DNA from: Chloroflexota bacterium
GTDB taxonomy: Bacteria; Chloroflexota; UBA6077; CF-72
Length of the DNA: 5,897 nt
Reading direction: 5' to 3'
Assembly (NCBI GenBank): GCA_019247135.1
Contig: JAFAPL010000848.1
Location: forward strand, 1-5,897
The translations under genes were made by a program, and so were the position numbers. Of the stretch, positions 5,716 to 5,897 are shown piece after piece; position 1 is the stretch's first letter; each line of letters opens with the position of its first letter. Under the pieces are notes generated by a model. It did not search any database, had not been told where the DNA came from, and saw nothing but the letters and a program-made list of their open reading frames with translations.

Positions 5716-5897
5716 GGGGAGCCGGGCGCCTGTCTGATCGCGGCGTCGCGCGCGTGGTCCAGCGTTGGGCCGAGCGGGCCGGCCTCGACCCTGCGCGGTT
5801 CGCCGGCCAGAGTCTGCGGGCAGGGCTGACGACCCCGGCTGCCGCTGGGGGCCAGCCGGCGGGGATGCCCACCGACGCCATCGCCGACGTAGTCACT
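5685..5897 (+). pseudogene. C-terminal fragment of a tyrosine recombinase/phage integrase (window-truncated, probably decayed)
   Basis: In frame with 5685, translation gives EVRPRHGRLQWGAGRLSDRG, then VARVVQRWAERAGLDPARFA and GQSLRAGLTTPAAAGG. This corresponds to the well-known integrase stretch RLSDR-VA-IV---AE-AGLDPARFAGHSLRAG-ATSAAAAG before catalytic box II. The family His in GHSLRAG (the HxxR motif) is Gln here (codon about 5805-5807), while the Arg is kept. The frame stays open to the window end, so box III and the catalytic Tyr, if present, lie beyond it. Upstream, the frame is closed by TAG at 5634-5636 and no N-terminal SAM-like domain or box I Arg is found, so the gene is 5'-truncated. 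It would once have mediated site-specific integration or excision. An alternative is a domesticated or divergent recombinase starting elsewhere, but no start is visible. Confidence 0.6.

Noticed and set aside
5311..5829. 172-codon + strand open frame over the right-hand region
   Set aside because: No family resemblance. It is antisense to the hydrolase start region and out of frame with the recombinase motifs GLDPARFAG and SLRAG.

Overview
The window is GC-rich throughout, and its real genes strongly prefer codons ending in G or C. It looks like chromosomal DNA of a free-living, probably soil-type, high-GC bacterium. The gene families present (a large LuxR-type ATPase regulator, a ScyD/ScyE-like secreted propeller, SnoaL-like, cupin and ABM-like small proteins) are common in Actinomycetota and Chloroflexota. 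No ribosomal or other phylogenetic marker is present, so the phylum remains a guess.

Layout, left to right. (1) Positions 1-1722 (+) hold the C-terminal 573 residues of a large transcriptional regulator: the end of an NB-ARC-like ATPase module, TPR-like repeats and a C-terminal LuxR helix-turn-helix. Its start lies outside the window. (2) A gene-poor gap of about 425 bp (1723-2147) holds a hairpin right after the regulator's stop, a possible remnant of a small secreted-protein gene interrupted by an in-frame TGA, and a 9-bp tandem repeat. (3) Positions 2148-3266 (+) encode a secreted beta-propeller protein of the ScyD/ScyE type with a clear signal peptide and a good ribosome binding site. (4) A strong hairpin separates it from a convergent SnoaL-like protein at 3398-3820 (-). 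(5) A 162-bp divergent spacer leads to a small cupin (3983-4372, +), followed after 42 nt by an ABM-like dimeric alpha/beta-barrel protein (GTG start at 4415, ends 4726). (6) Convergent to these is a broken alpha/beta hydrolase gene (4835-5380, -). It has an internal deletion at the nucleophile elbow and a separate 1-nt frameshift. (7) The right end (5381-5897) is non-coding or decayed DNA. It has three diverged copies of a short repeat and runs into the C-terminal part of a tyrosine recombinase (+), cut by the window edge, in which the catalytic-box His appears replaced by Gln.

The intact genes are a regulator, one exported protein and three small intracellular enzymes or binding proteins of the kind that act on small organic molecules. 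The SnoaL-like, cupin, ABM-like and former hydrolase genes sit together, which suggests an accessory small-molecule modification or detoxification island. No substrate can be read from the sequence. The right-hand third shows active decay (broken hydrolase, recombinase remnant, degenerate repeats), consistent with the edge of an old integrated element. I do not see a convincing new defence system, CRISPR array, toxin-antitoxin pair or RNA gene.
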